Source of the DNA: Euwallacea fornicatus
Taxonomy: Eukaryota > Arthropoda > Insecta > Coleoptera > Curculionidae
NCBI RefSeq assembly: GCF_040115645.1
Contig: NC_089561.1
Location: forward strand, 1,054,001-1,118,000
Length of the DNA: 64,000 nucleotides
Direction: 5' to 3'
Position numbers and translations under genes: made by a program. The notes under the pieces were generated by a model, which saw nothing but the letters and a program-made list of their open reading frames with translations, did not search any database and had not been told where the DNA came from. Every line of letters starts with the position of its first letter. The first letter of the stretch is position 1. Below, piece after piece: positions 1 through 12,100 of this stretch.

Positions 1-3000
1 ATAATGGATATAAAAGATGCGAATGTTAATGAAATTTAAATGGTTTAAGGGAGGAATTTTATAAGTTTACGTTTGTTCTTTGAGGGCACGTGTAAAGCAC
101 ACAGTGGAAAGAAACACCGTTTCTATACCACCACTGGGACTCGCTGACGTGTCTGAAAGCTCAAACGAATGCCAGAAAAGTTCAAAATTTCTGAGCCAAT
201 TTGGAGACTTCAAATCTGTTAAATGAACTATCGCAATTGACAGGCAATATTTCAAGAAAAAAATTAATTTTATTGTCCAAAATTGTTTAACTCAGCCACT
301 GCGTTCCTGTACCAAAAATATCTCGCAATCTTTCGATTCTGTTGAACCTTGATGGTCCTTGAATGACTAAAAAATAAATACTAAACCTGAGTGGATATTT
401 TCATATGATTCCAAGGTTCAAAAACATCAACCTCAGAGTTTCACAACTGAATCATCCTTGTTCCGAAATAACTCTTTTCATGCCTTAACCTTCACGAAAC
501 TATACATACATTCCAACCTTGCTAAAAACCTAATGTTTGTCCTTCTTGCAAATTGCCAAAGACATTTAAACAGGGTTGTCCCGAACCCATTATCTGCTCT
601 GATTTGCAACTTCTTAACCCGAAAAGATTTATTATTCCAACAGGTTGGCACCCTTCCCGAATTAGTATGAATAGTTTGAGAATAAAGGTATAAATGCAGC
701 ACCCTTTGACTACCGCACAAAGGTATTCAAATGAACTGAACAACAGATAGTCTTAAATTTCTGCTCCTAAGGTAAAGTAAAATGCGGTAGGTAAAAGGGC
801 TTTTGGATTTTTTAGAGTTCAAAGTCGTCAAGAGCACGAGGGCGGCTCTTTTTGAAGAAATGTCTTTAATCATTCAGAGAACATTATACGCAATTAGGTA
901 TGTGTGATTATAAAAAGAATATGAAAAGTAAAATTTCCAATATCAAGAAAACGAGGGTAATGTGTATTGGAAAATAATTTATATTTCCTAGACGATGAAT
1001 TATTCAATACGAGTTTACCTAATTCGTTTCAAATGTCTTTGAGTTACTTATTTCTTATGATTAAATAGAGTTATTGATTGACATTGTATCAAAAAAGCAC
1101 CCATTGCACCACAGTAGCTTGGAATATCATTTAAACATTTATGGACTTCAATCCAACGCTCTAGAGATCGGCTTCGGCAAAGATAGAGACATGGACTCGT
1201 AGCACTGAAAACCGTGTGTGACTTCTAATGATGAATAGTCATATTTGTTTTTCCTCCGAGTTCCCGTTCTTCACTCGAACTCAAGTTTCGCCAACACAAC
1301 ACCAAAGAGGCATTAATCACTCGATTTCTCAAATCTGCATCACTCTCACGCAATCTGCGAATCCTCGAAAACTAATCAAAATATTTAGGAGAAACGCTAG
1401 AAAGTCAAATATTCTCAATCACCAAGTCGGTTTTTAAGAACTGTTCGCTGTTCAATCATGTTTTGGTTAGCAGGGACGTTTGAGGAATTTATTGCCCGAA
1501 TCAAATAAACATTTTTCAATTACAGGACTTGTTAAGAAAACAATACTTAATAAATAGCCACTTATGATTGAATTATGGTGGGCTGCACGTAAACATCAAA
1601 GCGAAGCCCGCCTTGTACACTGCCGAAGCCTCTTCTTAGGTGTTTATTGATACCTTCCGGAAGCACTTTTTTACATTTAACCACATTGTCTGGAAAATTG
1701 TAATAGGAATCTTAGTCGAGGTAGAATTCTTCAGCATCAGGATCGATCATGGTATCCTCCGCAACTACATCGACAATCATATCATCATTTACCCAGAGCC
1801 TTTCTTTTCCATGAATTTTCTTGGTGAAAGTGATACAGGACCCATTATGATAAATACGAGGTTAATGGTTGATTTTGGGGGAGCTCCGCGACAGGGATGT
1901 GAAGCACAGCACCCTGACTACTCCGATACAGTTTTGGAAATCGACATTGGACCATCATCTTAATGATTCATGATGTCTACTATTGATCATTTATCATTTT
2001 TTTCGGTCAACGAGTTAGACGATCGGGAGGTGAAGTAAATCTGTAGAGTAATCAAAATTCTGGCCGATTGAATTTCGATGAATCGGATGTAAAATTCTAA
2101 AATATTAGTTCAGATTTCAGGAATAGCATAGTTTCATCGTGCGAATTTCCATTTTCTCGCAGCAAAAATTGTCTTGCTTAGTGGAAGTAATTTATTCAAG
2201 AAATTCTAGTAAAAGATGGATTCTGTTCAGCCGAATTTCACAGGCACGATATCAAGGATTCTGGTTTGTCTACCTGTTTCAAGTTTAAGACTTTATCATA
2301 TGACGAATTAGGGCCTCTGCGCCAGTCTTCTCATTGATAAACTGAGCAATTTTGCCGTACATTTACATTTTAAGAATATTGACATTGATAGATAAATCAT
2401 TAGCGTAGCTAGTAAATTTTGCCTGCTAGAAATTTCAAAAACTTGTACTTGTTATCTTAATTTTAATTTTCTCCTGTCATGAATCGAGATCTCTTTCCTC
2501 CTGCATTCTGACGCACAATTAGTAGAAAATTATCCCTTGAGATAATCATATTGTATCTGCTAGGAACGTCGAATATCAGTCTTTCTTACCAACCGAAGTC
2601 TGTTTTCCGAAAAAGCATTTGAAGGCTTAACGTTTTTCACGAGTCACCACTTTTCAATTTTGACTCTGACTCTGCGAACTCGTTAGTTGGGCCTCCAGAG
2701 CGCTAGCATTAAGCATAGAGCATATTCATTTTCTGCGTGCATTTCAGTGGTTTTCCGCTGCATTTGAACAGATGTGGACTTAATGATACTCTCGGACGCA
2801 AGTTTTGTGAAAATTGAGTAATTATGGTGGGTGATTAGTGACCCGTCACATCCTAACCGCATTGGCCAGCCCTTAATCCATTAGTGGATGTTATATGGTT
2901 CTTCTGAATATGATTCTGTTTTAACACTCCCAGTTTCGAATCGCAGAAAAATATCGGATTTATTGTTTTAAAAGCCACAATGGTTTCGGAAAATTTTCAT

Positions 3001-4666
3001 TAATATAAAACTGATGGCCTTCGCAGGGCTGCCGTCTGTCAGGGGTGTGTATTGGAACATAATACGTTCAGTGACGTGTTCCACTAACCCTGACGTCAAG
3101 GGGAGCACGACGGACACGTGATTGATTATGCCGGCCTGTCTGTCAAATGCAAAGATGGAATTCCGGGCGCCCTTTCGAACGAGCTCCAGGAAAACAGTTT
3201 CGGTTTTTCGCGATCCGGCATTTTTGCCCCAACTTTTCTAAAGAAATCGATTAATTTCCTAGAAGAAAATGAACGCTTATTGGCTGGCACGTTCTTTGGA
3301 AATAGTTGGGAGTTTGTTTACAACCAAAAAGTCGGAACTCAATAACGCAAATTCTTCATTAAGACGCCGCACCTGACCGGATAGCGACTCAAATCTTGTA
3401 CTTTGCACCCTCTTATCTCTCGCAGCACAGCGCAAGACATTCATTTGAAATCTTAACGTACCCCATGCAGCTGCCTTCTTGCCCTAAAACCAGAAATAAC
3501 AACGAACCATTCCATTACACAAGGCATCATGGTCTCAGGTAACTCTACCTTCATCCTATACACCATAATATTGCATCAACTGTGTTTCTGCGTGTAAAAA
3601 TGTCTGTGCTGTATCGGTGAAAAGCTGTGAGTGTCCATGAACAAGGAAAAGGTCACGCAGATCTGCCTACAGTGCATGATCAGTTTCGAGTAAGGAAAAT
3701 TTTAAATTTATCTTCTCTTATTTTGTGTAACTTGAAGAGGAATTAGAGGAGAATTTTCACGGACTTTTGGTGAAATTAAACAGTAAGAAAGTCGGGAAAG
3801 TTTCTTCCTTAGTGTGGCAACAGGTATGCTGAGCCTGAAGTTATTGCAAAAGAATCACTATGGGAAAGTCGGAAAACTCTCCTTTAATCTTGTTTAACTT
3901 TTTTTCTAACGTTTTGTTAAGTGAAAACTTTAGGAATGCAAAGCACATTCCCTTCTTACTTTGTATCAAATCGGTAATGGAGAAGTTCGAAGTAAGTGAA
4001 GTGAGTAGCTTGAAGTAATAGATCTTCGGATAACCTCGGATTTACAGAACGTGGAAAAACTTTGCCTTAGAGTAGAATACGACGATTTTAAGGGTAAAGT
4101 TTTAGAGGAAGGAAAAGTGAGGCAACTTACGAATAATTTTTAGCTGACTTTCACAGAAATAAATTAAAAATTAATTAAAACGATTGTTTGAATAGGTGAA
4201 ATGTTTAAGAAAGGTACGGGGGATTATCCTACGCGCCGCATGCTATTTTCAGCGGCAAACGCGTGCAGCAAAACCGCTTTACCACACGGCCGTAATAATT
4301 TTTTAAACAGAAAATAGAAAGTTACCGTAAATAGCAAATTGTTCAGAATGCTAATCTTATTGTGCAGATCCATATTCCAGTAGAGCACCTACAGTTATTT
4401 CTGCTAAGTCCATAAGAGTTGAAAGGATATTTGCGACATTTTTGCCGAATAATAACCATCCTGAACCATTAACCTTCCTTGTATAGGTCTTAAAATTAGC
4501 GTCTTCCTCCTTTGTAGAAATTTGTCGAGTCAGAACTATTCATCATAATATTGTCACAATATTGTGTTGCAGTTCTCTAAACTGGTTTGTTACGGTACAC
4601 AAAGAGGATGGGTAAAATCAAACAGTCATTTGGAATTCTGAACCTTTTTTTTTTCTGGAAATTATC
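1..4666. other. Non-coding DNA downstream of ftz
   Basis: No gene recognised. Open frames here are short, lack protein-like motifs and are at chance level for AT-rich DNA. The minus strand at about 1800-1620 has an acidic, protein-like stretch (reading PDAEEFYLD before a stop), but I could not match it to a family. If Hox order is conserved, this is the interval between ftz and Scr. Confidence 0.6.
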
Positions 4667-4750
4667 ATTCCTGTATAATAGTTATTTGTCTATAATAGCT
4701 ATTCGTGTATAATATTTATTTATGTAAAATATTTATTCGTAAATATGAAA
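4667..4750. repeat. 17-nt AT-rich tandem repeat, about 5 copies
   Basis: Five consecutive units of 17 nt start at 4667, 4684, 4701, 4718 and 4735, the last incomplete. The first reads ATTCCTGTATAATAGTT and later ones differ by a few bases. It lies about 1 kb past the ftz stop codon. It is a simple diverged minisatellite with no visible coding role. Confidence 0.75.
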
Positions 4751-5400
4751 TATGAAAATATGCCATTTGGGATAAAATTGATCTTAAACTACGACTAAAT
4801 AATAATTTCAAAATATAACATACATACATATTTAAAGATAAGTGCTCATGCACGCAATCATTCTAATACTAATGACTATGAAAACCCAATATTATTCCTC
4901 CTGGCGAAAAACCTTCAGTCAAAGAAGTCAGTCGAGCTAATTCTATTATACGGGAATATATTATCCACTTGGTTGGCTTTTGATTATTGCTCAAAAACGG
5001 TGTCCTTTTGGGGCTACACCCTCCGGCTTTAGGGAGTAATATGCGGCTCCGCTATGTTCTTGATTTGCGTTAAAGGTTGGGCCAAATCGACGGTTTCGTA
5101 AGGGGGCGCAGCTTGATAATTCCGTCCTGCTTTTTCTATTAAAAAAATGTCCCGTTTCAAAAATGGGAATATTTCTCGTGCAAACCAACGTCTACATGCA
5201 CATTTTCATCACCTCTACAATTATTCCCTACTAGCTTCTATAAATATTCACTCATTCTCTTGGTTTACATGCATGTGTTTCTCTCGAATGCCGAGGCAAC
5301 ACGCTTACACTTAAAGAGTGTCTTATCAACAGGGACATAGTTGGACGCTGATAAAAACAGCGATAACACCAGCTTGAAAATACAATCTGGTGGCTGCATT
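4751..5400. other. Non-coding stretch downstream of ftz
   Basis: There is one minus-strand open frame of about 65 codons (4991-5188) in a slightly more GC-rich patch. It has no ATG-led context or family motif that I recognise. Nothing else is supported. Confidence 0.5.
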
Positions 5401-5419
5401 TCAGGATTTATAATGGGAA

Positions 5420-5425
5420 TTTAAT
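5420..5425 (-). terminator. Candidate ftz polyadenylation signal (ATTAAA)
   Basis: The minus strand reads ATTAAA about 370 nt past the ftz stop. No AATAAA occurs on the minus strand between the stop and this point, so it is the first plausible poly(A) signal. If used, the 29-nt repeat array would lie inside the 3' UTR. Inference from position and hexamer only. Confidence 0.35.
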
Positions 5426-5463
5426 TAAGACTCCGGAAACTGGCAGTTTTCCGCGAGTTTCAA

Positions 5464-5608
5464 CGTAAAGTGTATTTTCTCGTGCTGTTAGCGGAAAAGT
5501 GTATTTTCTCGTGCGATTAGTGGAAAAGTGCATTTTCTCATACTATTGGTGGAAAAGTACATTCTCCAGTGCTATTAGTGGAAAAGTGCATTTTCATTAC
5601 AGTTAATG
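5464..5608. repeat. 29-nt tandem repeat, 5 copies, next to ftz 3' end
   Basis: Five head-to-tail 29-nt units start at 5464, 5493, 5522, 5551 and 5580. The core reads GGAAAAGTGYATTTTCTC on the plus strand. Units 2 and 3 are closest to each other and the outer ones have drifted. The array begins 186 nt past the ftz stop (5795), so it probably lies in the ftz 3' UTR or just beyond. There are no spacers between units. Confidence 0.9.
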
Positions 5609-5794
5609 AACTACAAAATACCAATTTTCAGGATCACACACTGCAAAGAGTTTTACCGATTAGTTCTGGTTAGTTCTGCCTTCGACTGTCTGAAAATGTC
5701 AGATAGGAATATGATCCGAAACCTCAATAAAAAGCGAAAATGAAAAATTTGATAGTTCAGCATGTTCTTTGAAGCTTAAATAAAATGCGACTTT

Positions 5795-7921
5795 TTAACA
5801 TTTACCTGAAGGATAATTATTTTGATTGAGGTTCGAGGCTTTACTGCTATTCCCTAGAAAATTTGCATTCTGATTCATGCTGATGTCCCCGGTTGGACCG
5901 GACCAATCCCCATATCTGCTATCTTTCTTTGCTTTCATTCGCCTGCCCAAATAAGAATTCTGGAGTAAATTAACTGAGAAAACTGCCTTCGATTCTTGCC
6001 TGTTTTGGAACCATATTTTAATCTGCCTCTCCGTCAAACACAGAATATGAGCGATTTCTATCCTTCTCCGTCTATTCAGGTACTTGTTTGAATGAAACTC
6101 TTTCTCTAACTCCAATGTCTGAAATCTCGTGTAAGTTTGTCTGGTCCTTTTGTTACCCGGGCTGGCACATTCTGTAAAAACAGGAGTCGTGGAGTAAATA
6201 AGGGCCGGAAGTGCGTTCTCGCATTACAGGTTCCTTTTTACAAACTTGAGTTTATTTTTGAGATAAAACAAAAATAATAAAGAGGATCGTTTGCCCATGT
6301 AAACCAGCTGAACCAGAGTGAAACCCACCTCAAACCGAGAAAAGGAATGAACTCACACGTTGACAGTTTGACGTTTTAAGCTGCCTGCCTTGATATGGGA
6401 TGGATGTAGGCCATTTTGGGGGAGGCGGGTGTTTTTGTCTGAATTTGGTATTGTTATATTGTGTTTCAGGGCCATAGCGACACACGTCGGGCATATGGAA
6501 ACGATAATGTTATCGTGATGGGGGATGGTTAGGCGAAATCTATAGTAAAACTTTTAACGTCGCTATTTCCGGAGTTTACACCGAAAGTGGCCCGAAATTT
6601 TTTTTCCTAGGCTCGGCACAGCGCCATCTATTAGAAAAAATAATTTCCAGAGACATGAGATTCAGGTGATGTTTGTTCGCAAAATTTCTTTTGTACCAGA
6701 ACTTTTCGTGAGACTTTTGAGTACTTTGATGTTGGGCACATGCTCTGAATGATTTCTGAATATTCACAAATAAACTAAGTTGACGAATAAGACTGGAAAT
6801 TCTGAGACCTACTAGCAATTTTTGAAGGGATTCAAGACGTGTTTTCCTCTGAATTTTCTTTTTCACATACCTGCAGAAATGTATGCCATTTACCAGCAAT
6901 TTTTGAAGGTTTTTGAGACATTTTTCCTGGGATTTCGCAATTATTCGAAGAGTTATTTTACCCTTATGACTAAAATTCGATGAGTTTCAGATACTTTTTA
7001 TGCAAGTGCCGAATTCTTGTGGAGCCTACAACCAATTTTCAACAGTTCTGCTTTGAGTTTCTAATTTTCGGTTTGGTCATTTTCTGGATTTCTGAACACT
7101 TACTTACCTAGGAAAGGTTTGTGCAGCTCAATGGCATCTTTTGCAAAAATTACCTACCAGTATTAGTTTTCATCCACGGATAGATGTTCTGCTGAGGATC
7201 ACCATCTCCCTCGAGCTTGCCATCGGAACCAATTTTAGTTTCATTGTCTAGTGCTGATTTCTCATCCGACTCTTCTGCAACCCTATCAACATTACACATG
7301 TGCAAATCGGAGTAATCATACCTAATTTTCTCGTTGCTCGGCTTAGTTAATAATGCCCTTAGAGCCGATGAATCGCCTTGAATTTCAGGCTTCGTCCTCT
7401 ATAAAACAAAACATAATTATTAACCATATGTGCCTAAACCTATACATATATACGTCAAGGTTATCATTTCCACATGGAGCAACAGCTTCATTAAGATCCC
7501 TTCTTTCGTTAGTCACTTGATTAAAGTTCAATTCATAGGAAGTCAGGCACTGATTAATGGTGGGACTCAGTGAATTGTCCGCCGTACAGTCCAAATCTGA
7601 ATACTGCTGATTTTGGTAGGCACATGTATTAGAAAAGCCTGATTCCTCTTTGATTGGAATGTGGAATTGATTATTGAGCTGCCCTGGCGGGATATACGGT
7701 GGATAGAAACCTGCAGTTTCGTGGTTGTTATAGAACAGATTAGAACGCGTCACATTGTGTAACAAAGGGATACCTCCATCGCGGTGAGCTGTTGGATTGT
7801 AGTACTCTTGTCTTGGACACTGAGGGTAGGTCGTGAAGCTTTGATTATACTGATGTGTAATATCCGAGGTGGCACAATTAATCCGATTCCAATAATCACA
7901 GTACTGCGTAGATGCACTCAT
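5795..7921 (-). CDS. ftz: Fushi tarazu homeodomain protein (4 exons)
   Basis: Hox-derived, Antennapedia-class DNA-binding factor; in insects it acts in segmentation and the nervous system with the nuclear receptor FTZ-F1. Minus-strand exons: 7921-7454, 7398-7158, 6171-6000, 5942-5795. They join in frame to 342 codons plus TAA. The ATG at 7921-7919 (MSASTQYCDYW) is fixed by an in-frame TGA seven codons upstream. The N-terminus is rich in Tyr, Asn and Gln. Exon 2 carries LRALL, the LxxLL motif that binds FTZ-F1, then acidic sequence and YPWM, the Exd-binding hexapeptide. The homeodomain (NKRTRQTYTRF to MKAKKD) has W48, F49, Q50 and N51. LRALL plus the MKAKKD ending marks it as Ftz rather than Scr or Antp. 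Splices are GAC/GTATAT to TATAG/AGG (phase 0), ACTG/GTAGGT to TTACAG/AA (phase 1) and AACAG/GCAAGA to GGGCAG/GC (phase 2). The last needs a GC donor. No frameshift or stop is seen. The exact C-terminus is uncertain because of an alternative splice option. Confidence 0.93.
5943..5999 (-). other. ftz: ftz intron 3: 57-nt GC-AG intron inside the homeobox
   Basis: Read straight through, the frame inserts 19 residues between the two arginines of WFQNRR in the recognition helix. Removing 57 nt from GCAAGA to GGGCAG restores WFQNRRMK exactly. No GT donor is available at the required place, whereas AG/GCAAGA is a good match to the rare GC-AG donor class. The intron splits homeodomain codon 52 in phase 2. 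It is 3n long and has no in-frame stop, so an unspliced transcript would stay open. Confidence 0.85.
6172..7157 (-). other. ftz: ftz intron 2 (986 nt), between YPWM and homeodomain
   Basis: The donor GTAGGT follows the YPWM exon and the acceptor TTTTTACAG precedes the homeodomain exon; the phase 1 join gives a GAA codon. An intron between hexapeptide and homeobox is the usual Hox arrangement. Within it, around 6614, is the string CACAGCGCCATCTA, also seen at about 22914, which suggests a small dispersed repeat. No gene is seen inside. Confidence 0.85.
7399..7453 (-). other. ftz: ftz intron 1 (55 nt)
   Basis: A 55-nt intron with donor GTATAT and acceptor TTTTATAG, phase 0. Removing it joins the N-terminal exon to the exon with LRALL and YPWM. 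Without removal, the N-terminal exon runs into a stop after the hydrophobic run RHIWLIIMFCF. Confidence 0.85.
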
Positions 7922-8091
7922 GTTTAATATCACTAATCACTGAAGAGCTAGCGTCACTACAGCACTCCCGAAGAGAAAAATCACAACGTGTGCCCTTGAT
8001 ATGGACAAACCGAGAGTAAATGTCAACAGTGTTAACAATAACACGCCGAGGCACATTGAGGAGGGGTGTCCTCTACCCCCTAAGGTTTGCT

Positions 8092-8099
8092 CTTTTATG
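8092..8099 (-). promoter_or_regulatory. Weak TATA-like element upstream of ftz
   Basis: The minus strand reads CATAAAAG about 170 nt upstream of the ftz ATG, followed some 35-40 nt later by CTCAATG, a loose initiator. Position is compatible with a core promoter and a 5' UTR of roughly 140 nt. The match is imperfect and another start site is possible. Confidence 0.25.
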
Positions 8100-8639
8100 C
8101 TACACAGCTGCCCTCTGCAAATTTTACCCACCCCCGACCATTCCTGGGTCCCTTTTCATCTTTCATCTTATTTATTGGGGCTATTGAATTGTGAAAGTAT
8201 ATAGGGTATTTTTCGGTTTACGATAGTCAATGCTTCGCTGTTCGGCAGTGGCGTATAAATTTTATTTTGAATAAAAATGAACGTATTTGAAGTCTCATGG
8301 AGAGTACATATAGGTAGGCACAAATAGCATATTTGTAAAAAAATTATTTACAATCATCGAAGCAAAACATTAAAATGTTTTGGTATGATATGTTTCATCC
8401 ATGAACCCAAAAACATTATCACTTTTGGTCCTCGTTTGGCTTGTGAATGTAAATTAATAGTTTTGCATTCGGCGACTGAATAGCTGGTTAATTGTTAAAA
8501 CCCTGAAAACATTTTTTGGCGATTAGAAAGCGAAAAACCATCGTGCCCAAAGATAAAATTATCGCAAGAATCAGCGGAGCTGATCCTTTTTCACTGCGAA
8601 CGAAGTAACAAAACAAATTATTGATAATCATAACACTTA

Positions 8640-9190
8640 ATTGTCGCTAAAGTCAATCAAACCAAGAACGAATGAGACGAACAGGATGGTTTCAAAGCTA
8701 AAAAAACTGCTTGTATCTTGAAGCAGCAGCCTTCGTAAAATTAATTTTGCTAAAAAATGCTTATCGGAGATCGTTAATTTTTGAAAAAATATCCTTTTTG
8801 GGAGGAAACAAAAATTTACAGTTTGGAAATGAACGGAAATCATCATATGCGACACTGCCCAATCGAAGTTGGAAACCGTCACGGAATCTTGTGCAGAGAA
8901 CTTTATGGGAGTAAGGTATCAATTTGCACAAGATTACAATCCATTAACCTGGAGTTGTAAAGAAATTACTTAGGGACAGTACGATCAACTTTTTGGATTG
9001 GCCAGCTCAGAGCCCAGATCTCAACCCTATAGACCACCTCTAGCAAATTAAATTTGGAATACCACGAAAACAATCAAACATGAGAGAATGATGAGATAAT
9101 TAAAGTTTACTAGGAATATTGTTTATAAGATCTTAGCTGTATACACTCGTAAATGAACTGGAGAAGCATTTTGGTTTGGTTCTCGAGGAG
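8640..9190 (+). mobile_element. Tc1-like transposase relic, C-terminal part
   Basis: A broken plus-strand reading of a Tc1/mariner DDE transposase. The clearest part is LDWPAQSPDLNPIDHL at 8993-9040, the block that contains the third catalytic region. It is followed by a stop where tryptophan is usual, then KFGIPRKQSNMRE. Just upstream, in another frame, is QFAQDYNP, which fits the QQDNxPxHT block with the second aspartate. Stops and frame changes show it is dead. It sits about 700 bp upstream of the ftz start. Confidence 0.8.
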
Positions 9191-12100
9191 TTTATTTTTG
9201 AAAAATGGTATTCTCCGCCCATGTGCCCAATCCTTGACGCCCGTATGGTGCATTCACAGAAAACTGGGCATTTTTCGGTGTTGTCGAACGTCACCGAGAA
9301 CGCTTTGAGAAATTAAGACATTAAACAGTTATAAATTGTAGGAAGAGGCTGGCCAATTAGATGTCTATGTTTGTATAACTAACAGTAATTTGATATAATT
9401 AATGTCATTTATTTCTAAGTTGGAAAAATCTAGCAGTTCGAGTGTTGAGGTTTCGAATGGATTAGGTACAAGATTTCCTTTGTAGGATCTGAAAGGTAAA
9501 TTTACATGACATAAAAGCAGACTTAATTGTAAATTATTTCAATAAAATCTACTGCAAGCCATAAATTATCTACCGGTATTTGTACAATAAACCTTTCGGC
9601 CCATACTCAAATGCCGATTTACACCCCTGATCAATTTTAAACCTCCGTTAAGTCTAATAATATTCATAAATACCAAATTACCCGTCACACTTATCAGCCA
9701 TTAAAAATTCACCACCGACTTTACCTACCCCTCATGGTACATTCTAAACCGCTGCCAACAGTATTGTTCCTAGTGTTTAGAGAAATCAGGGGTTGATATT
9801 GTTGCTTTTGATAACGACAGTGCCGGATCCGAAGCGATCTTGCCCAAGGTAAAATACGTTGTATACGCCAGGGAATGAGAAAGTGATAAACAATGCGATG
9901 CATCGCAGCTTCGTTATGGGCATGTACATACGCGGATTTGCCTCGACAAAAGAGACTCGGAAAATCCAGTTCTTTGGGAATCACCGAGAAATACTCAATT
10001 AAAAAAATTAATGTCTCGCAGGGTAAAGAAATATGCCACGGAAAGGGGTTGATTTTCACTCCACTGCACTTGCGAGATTCAATTATTTCAGAGCTACAGT
10101 TTGGCTGTTTCGTAGCTTTGGTCCAGCTCTCGGGATATGTTGGAGGATTTGCGTTTTTTGAACAAATAAAAAAATTCAGGACCTTCAGAAAAATAAAAAT
10201 CATGCAAAACGTACTTTCGTTTCGCTTACAAAAATGTAATATTAACATCAATTAGGGATCTTACACGTTATCTTCCAACCAGCTTTATTCATTTTTATTC
10301 TTTTACTTGGATTTTTCACAAAGTTTCTATTCTTTAGTGAAAATTCAGCAAATATGGCAACATTGCTATTTTTTAAAACCATTTTTGTGAGCGTTTCACA
10401 TATGAAAATTGTGTGGCTTCTTTATCGAAATTTGCAGAGTGCCACCCTGGATGATTGGCTGCTTCCCCTCTAAATCCAAACCTTTCAATAAACCTTCCAC
10501 AGAGGGATTTACAATGAGAGGGAATCAGCATTGTCGCATGTGTTGCACATAATAAGATACGGTGACCGATAGGACTCGATAGCAACCAATCGACTAAGTC
10601 TTTGTTATAATGAATCAATCCAAACCGATTTTGAAGTTTTGAACTGCACTTTTTGCTTCCAGAATGACAAAACTCTCCTGCAGTGATAAAAATGATGAAA
10701 CTCCACTTTCAATCTTGATATTAAATACCATGCACCATTGAATTCGTCATTAGCTTGATGACCATATATATTGCGTTATTGAATATTTGCATCATTGTGC
10801 GCCCTGTTGAAGGGGAACGAAGTGGCAAATTGATTAGGTAATACGAAATGATTTTCACAAAACTTTTATTATAAGTTCAACAAACTTTCTGCTACATGAC
10901 AGGAAGGGTAAATATTGTCACATAAAAGGTCAGAATTATACGGTTATTTAAAATCATAAAGCTTTACTAGAACATCTATGGCGCCATAAAATCCGATATA
11001 AAAGGCCGTAAAGCATTCAGTTCCCGGAAGGGCCTGCATTATTTTTCCTATTTTCCTCAATTTTATAATATTTACCTGACTATGATGTTGGAGGGGTTTG
11101 AGAATAAGAGTAAACTGACGTTAAAAAATTGTACATTACGAAACTGAACGTTCGCAAAGCTCCCAGGAGGTTAAAGAACCATTTCGGTCTAATAATCATA
11201 ATGAGCATCAGGAAAAAAACAATCTGATTCGGAAGGCAAATGCCGGTTCGCTTTGGTTCATTATTCATATTCGCACAATCATCGGAAGAACCAAATGATC
11301 TTCGATTGCCAACGAGGTCTCGTTTTAGACTGCGCAAACGGTATTAAAAAAGTTACATTAACAAAACCAAATGAATCAGGGTAAACATAACTGAAACTTC
11401 GCTTTGTGCTTATAATCGATCGGTTCTGTGCATTTTCATATTCTGCTGACACACAAATATGACATCTATTGTGGAAAGCTCCACCAATAAGAACTCTCGC
11501 ATTGAAAATCATGATCGAGTGTTTCGGCTACATCAATGACAGGGTTAGTTAAGCCGGTGACATTTGAGTGACAGGCGATATGGCCGCCGGTGTTGACCCT
11601 CCACAGGCAACAGGATTACTTGCAACTTTGACTCAGGGGATACGTATCTTATTTCCCATGGTATGGTGCCATTTTTTTTTAATTTCTATGTACCGAATTA
11701 CATTAATGGTTCGCCCAATTTCTTTGTTTGTTTGTTTTTTTTTTAGTTCGCACGCCGAAGATAAATTAAGGATTTTTGCTAGGGCAAACGTCTATTAAAA
11801 GCAAACGCAGAGGAATAAAGAAACAGCCTTTTCAGTGGAAATATCACAATGATTGACAGGTCGGGGGACGGGTCGATGATTAACGAGATGTTTTACAAAA
11901 TGTCGGTTTCCGAACGACGGCTGCTAAGAAAAGCGAACGGAGAAAGGCGCATTCCGACGCCGCCGACGCTGCCGACGTCCCTGCTCCGGATCCGTAAACA
12001 AAAACGATCCGGGAACCCCGCAGGCGATCTTTATGGCAATTAGATGTTGCTCGTCTTCTGATTGTCGATTAAAAGGAAGTTGTTCTCTAATCGGCGTTAC

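Noticed and set aside
1620..1963. Overlapping frames on both strands with a protein-like acidic stretch
   Set aside because: Interrupted by stops, no matching family, and no splice sites or start that would make a gene.
4991..5188. 65-codon minus-strand frame in a GC-richer patch
   Set aside because: Short, no ATG-supported start, no recognised motif; may be an unknown repeat fragment.
5464..5608. 29-nt direct repeats resembling a CRISPR array
   Set aside because: The units abut with no spacers, and the locus is an animal Hox gene.
9721..10251. 176-codon minus-strand open frame
   Set aside because: No recognisable domain or splice context; overlaps an equally unconvincing plus-strand frame.
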